From positions 1 through 23,153 of the forward strand of contig CAZFYZ010000059.1 in the NCBI GenBank assembly GCA_964523735.1: a stretch of DNA of 23,153 nt, read 5' to 3'. The stretch is from CAZFYZ01 sp964523735. GTDB lineage: Bacteria; Armatimonadota; UBA5829. Below are positions 21,039 through 23,153 of the stretch, one piece after another. The notes beneath the pieces are model-generated. The model worked only from the letters and a program-made list of their open reading frames with translations, ran no database searches and had not been told where the DNA came from. The position numbers and the translations under genes were made by a program. Position 1 is the first letter of the stretch; every line of letters starts with the position of its first letter.

Positions 21039-21824
21039 ATGCAGCACGATCTCAAGGGCAAGGTCGCCATAGTGACCGGTTCCGCCCAAGGCATAGGCAA
21101 AGCGACGGCGCAAAGACTGGTCCAGTGCGGCGCCACGGTGGTTGTATCCGACTTCCAGGAGGAGAAGGGGAAGGCGACGGCGGCCGAGCTTGGTTGCATG
21201 TTCGTCCCGTGCGATATCTCTGACTATGACAAGGTCTGCGCTCTCATAGACACCGTGGTGTCCAAGTATGGGAAGCTGGACATCATGGTCAACAATGCCG
21301 GCATTAACACATCGGTTGCCTCCGAAAGGACGACCACGGACAACTACCCCGTGGACACTTGGCGGCGTATTGTGGACGTTGACCTGAATGGCACTTTCTA
21401 CTGCTGCAAGGCAGCCTCAACGCAGATGGTAAAGCAGGGCGCCGGATCCATCATTAACGTAGCCTCAGTAGCTGGAGTCGTCGCTCTGAGGCTCCAGGTC
21501 GGGTTCTGCGCGGCCAAAGCCGGTGTTATCAAGATGTCCGAGGCGATGGCCTGCGAGCTTGGTCCCAAGGGTGTGCGCGTCAACTGCATCTCACCGGGGT
21601 CGACGGTCGTCGAAGCGATGGATAAGCTGGTGGAAGAGAAGAACGCGGCGTTCATCGAGTTCCGCGACAAGCTGGTGTCGTTCATACCTCAGAGCAGGCA
21701 GGGCACCGTTGATGAGATGGCGGACGGGATAGCGTTCCTCGCCTCCGACAACGCCTCCTATGTTAACGGTCACAACCTTATAGTCGACGGCGGCTGGGTC
21801 TGCGGTTTCAACAGAGATTTCTAA
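21039..21824 (+). CDS. SDR-family NAD(P)-binding protein lacking the catalytic Tyr
   Basis: A 261-residue classical short-chain dehydrogenase/reductase fold. The cofactor motif TGSAQGIG (13-20), Asp38 (typical of NAD preference), CDISD (58-62), NNAG (85-88), Ser143 in NVASVAG and Lys160 are in place. The YxxxK motif reads FCAAK: the catalytic Tyr is Phe156 (codon TTC). The rest, including NCISPG, SRQGTVDEMADGIAFLASD and VDGGW, is orthodox, so the fold is intact. The change suggests loss of ordinary dehydrogenase activity, or a different chemistry, or a single-base error (TAC to TTC). CAGGAG eight bases before the ATG is good. It may be co-transcribed with E1 alpha/beta through the structured spacer. 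Confidence 0.88.
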   Translation: MQHDLKGKVAIVTGSAQGIGKATAQRLVQCGATVVVSDFQEEKGKATAAELGCMFVPCDISDYDKVCALIDTVVSKYGKLDIMVNNAGINTSVASERTTTDNYPVDTWRRIVDVDLNGTFYCCKAASTQMVKQGAGSIINVASVAGVVALRLQVGFCAAKAGVIKMSEAMACELGPKGVRVNCISPGSTVVEAMDKLVEEKNAAFIEFRDKLVSFIPQSRQGTVDEMADGIAFLASDNASYVNGHNLIVDGGWVCGFNRDF

Positions 21825-21850
21825 CGTGCCACAAGTCGAGCGTTATGCTG

Positions 21851-21878
21851 TGTCGGCTGATCGTTAGGTCAGCCGACA
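21851..21878. terminator. Hairpin between convergent SDR and mnmA genes
   Basis: TGTCGGCTGA (21851-21860) pairs with TCAGCCGACA (21869-21878) around an eight-base loop. It sits in the 63-base gap between the two stop codons and could terminate both. There is no T tract. Confidence 0.55.
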
Positions 21879-21887
21879 ACTCGTTCG

Positions 21888-22985
21888 CTAGAGAGATATA
21901 GTTCCGCCGGCAACCACCCGATCCCTCTCGTCGTATAGCACCAATCGCTGGCCCGGGGTAGGGGCGAACTGAGGCTCGTCAAATCTCACGGCCAACTGGC
22001 ATCCGTCCATCTCCCTAACTGTGCACCCCGCCGGCTCGCCCTGCGACCGTATCTTCCCTCTAAGCCGGCCGCCTGGCGTAAGCAAGTCCGAGATCAGCAC
22101 GTTCACGCAACCAGCCGTCACCTCGGTTGAGTACAGCTTCTCTCGCGGACCAACCGTCACGCTGTTGTCCTCCGACGAGATCGCGACCACAAACAGGGCT
22201 TCTCGCGCTGCAATCCCAATGCCCTTCCTCTGCCCGATCGTGAAGTTGGCAATCCCCAAGTGCGCGCCGAGGACATTTCCATCAACATCAAGTATCGGCC
22301 CCGCCTTCTGACGCTCGGAGGCGATGGCCTTCCGGTAGTCATCTTCGCCGGCAAAGCAGAGCTCCATGCTATCTTGCCTGCGGGCGACTGGCAGTCCCAC
22401 CCTGCGAGTGATTTCTCTGACCTCCGCCTTCGCCAGCCCGCCAAGCGGCAAGTGCAGTCGCCCAAGCCTCTCCCGGAGGATACCATAGAGGAAGTAGCTC
22501 TGATCCCTCGAACGATCTGCGGCCCGTGAGAGATACGCCTCATCCCCATCGGCTGTGACAATTGCATAATGCCCGGTAGCCAGATGCTCGATCTCGAACT
22601 GCTCTCTGATGAGATCCCACACGATCCCGAACTTGAGATCCGTGTTGCAGTCCACACAAGGGCTGGGGGTTCGGCCTTCGAGGTACCACTCACGAAACGG
22701 CTGGATAACCAGCCGCTCGAACTCATTCCGCACGTTGACAAAGTAGTGTGGGATATCCAACGCCTGAGCGACGTAACCTGCCTCCATCCCGCAGCACGAG
22801 CGCTTAGCGTCGCACCCTTGCGCGCGCGGGATGTTCATTGTGATCCCGACAACGTTCCATCCCTGGCGCTTGAGCAGCAGCGCGGTCGCGGAGCTATCCA
22901 CACCGCCGCTCATCATGACGGCGACGTTACGGTCAGAGTCGGCGCCTGGGGTCCAGGGTTTGGTTGTAGGGGAGCTGAGTTTCAT
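21888..22985 (-). CDS. mnmA: tRNA 2-thiouridine(34) synthase MnmA
   Basis: A 365-residue cytoplasmic enzyme that activates U34 of Lys, Glu and Gln tRNAs with ATP and replaces oxygen with sulfur. The PP-loop SGGVDSS (26-32) binds ATP; Cys110 in TPSPCVDCN and Cys210 in QDSMELCFAGE are the catalytic and persulfide cysteines, their spacing of 100 residues matching known MnmA. GHYAIV and FTIGQRKGIGI are other family landmarks, and a C-terminal beta-barrel follows. The ATG at 22985 adds about 20 residues before the PP-loop domain and has no clear ribosome-binding site. It lies downstream of an rRNA operon on the same strand, separated by the rRNA terminator hairpin; no sulfur-donor gene is next to it. 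Confidence 0.95.
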   Translation of the reverse strand: MKLSSPTTKPWTPGADSDRNVAVMMSGGVDSSATALLLKRQGWNVVGITMNIPRAQGCDAKRSCCGMEAGYVAQALDIPHYFVNVRNEFERLVIQPFREWYLEGRTPSPCVDCNTDLKFGIVWDLIREQFEIEHLATGHYAIVTADGDEAYLSRAADRSRDQSYFLYGILRERLGRLHLPLGGLAKAEVREITRRVGLPVARRQDSMELCFAGEDDYRKAIASERQKAGPILDVDGNVLGAHLGIANFTIGQRKGIGIAAREALFVVAISSEDNSVTVGPREKLYSTEVTAGCVNVLISDLLTPGGRLRGKIRSQGEPAGCTVREMDGCQLAVRFDEPQFAPTPGQRLVLYDERDRVVAGGTISL

Positions 22986-23039
22986 TTTAGTCTGCTACTA
23001 ACATGGTATCACGCGTGGAGGCGTGATGGCACATACGCA

Positions 23040-23071
23040 AAACCGCCCGCCGAATGCTCGGCGGGCGGTTT
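23040..23071 (-). terminator. Rho-independent terminator of the rRNA operon
   Basis: A perfect 14-pair stem, 23040-23053 with 23058-23071, and a four-base loop. Read on the minus strand it ends with a short T run (TTTTGC), and it lies about ten bases past the 5S rRNA end. Confidence 0.8.
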
Positions 23072-23081
23072 GAAGAATAAT

Positions 23082-23153
23082 CCTGGCGACGATCTATTTT
23101 CCCGGGGCCTAACACCCAAGTATCGTCGACCCTGGTGGGCTTAACTACCGTGT
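23082..23153 (-). rRNA. rrf: 5S ribosomal RNA, 3' part (cut by the window edge)
   Basis: On the minus strand the last 72 bases match the conserved 3' part of bacterial 5S rRNA: AGTTAAGCCC, GATACTTGGGTGTTAGG, CCCGGGAAAATAG and the terminal GTCGCCAGG, which pairs with the missing 5' end. About 45 bases at the 5' side lie outside the window. Being last in rRNA operons, 5S here implies 16S and 23S genes to the right, transcribed leftwards toward mnmA. Confidence 0.9.

Overview
The window is a bacterial chromosomal segment of moderate-to-high GC, probably from a metagenome assembly because it carries two 10-base N gaps (5777-5786 and 18769-18778). It has a type IV prepilin-like secreted protein, large multidomain discoidin/carboxypeptidase-regulatory and BACON-type secreted proteins, a ROK regulator next to a GH36 glycosidase, and no plasmid, phage or transposase gene. 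That gene style fits Armatimonadota or a Planctomycetota-like lineage, but the sequence alone does not settle the phylum. The standard code is used: TAA, TAG and TGA all end intact genes here.

Layout. (1) 175-3534, plus strand: an MBL-fold hydrolase, an isopropylmalate/homocitrate-synthase-like aldolase and a divergent phosphotransacylase, probably one operon, closed by a strong hairpin at 3562-3600. A perfect 13-bp palindrome lies just before the last gene. (2) 3624-9541, minus strand: a ROK-family regulator, a prepilin-like protein and a very large secreted adhesin-like gene that is split by one in-frame TAA codon. (3) 9865-12254, plus strand: a secreted GH36 alpha-galactosidase-like enzyme, divergent from the ROK gene, then a small HTH protein. 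(4) 12485-13462, plus strand: a lipoprotein foldase of the parvulin/SurA type. (5) 13634-18637, minus strand: a secreted papain-family (C1) protease with two BACON-like repeats; then, in a tightly coupled pair, a SpoIIE/PP2C phosphatase followed by a membrane-anchored HEXXH protease. (6) 18949-21824, plus strand: TPP-dependent 2-oxoacid dehydrogenase E1 beta and E1 alpha, then an SDR-family protein lacking the catalytic tyrosine, with a large structured inverted repeat between E1 alpha and the SDR. (7) 21888 to the end, minus strand: mnmA, then a rho-independent-type hairpin and the 3' part of a 5S rRNA gene, so an rRNA operon enters from the right.

How the genes may work together. Two themes recur: acyl-CoA/2-oxoacid metabolism (aldolase, phosphotransacylase, E1 pair, SDR) and export of large carbohydrate- or protein-processing products (GH36, discoidin protein, prepilin-like protein, two proteases, lipoprotein foldase). 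The ROK/GH36 divergent pair is the clearest regulatory unit. The most unusual signals are the nonsense codon in the discoidin gene, the Tyr-to-Phe change in the SDR, the altered HxH region of the aldolase, and three unassigned intergenic inverted repeats (2473-2503, 13539-13606, 20935-21003).
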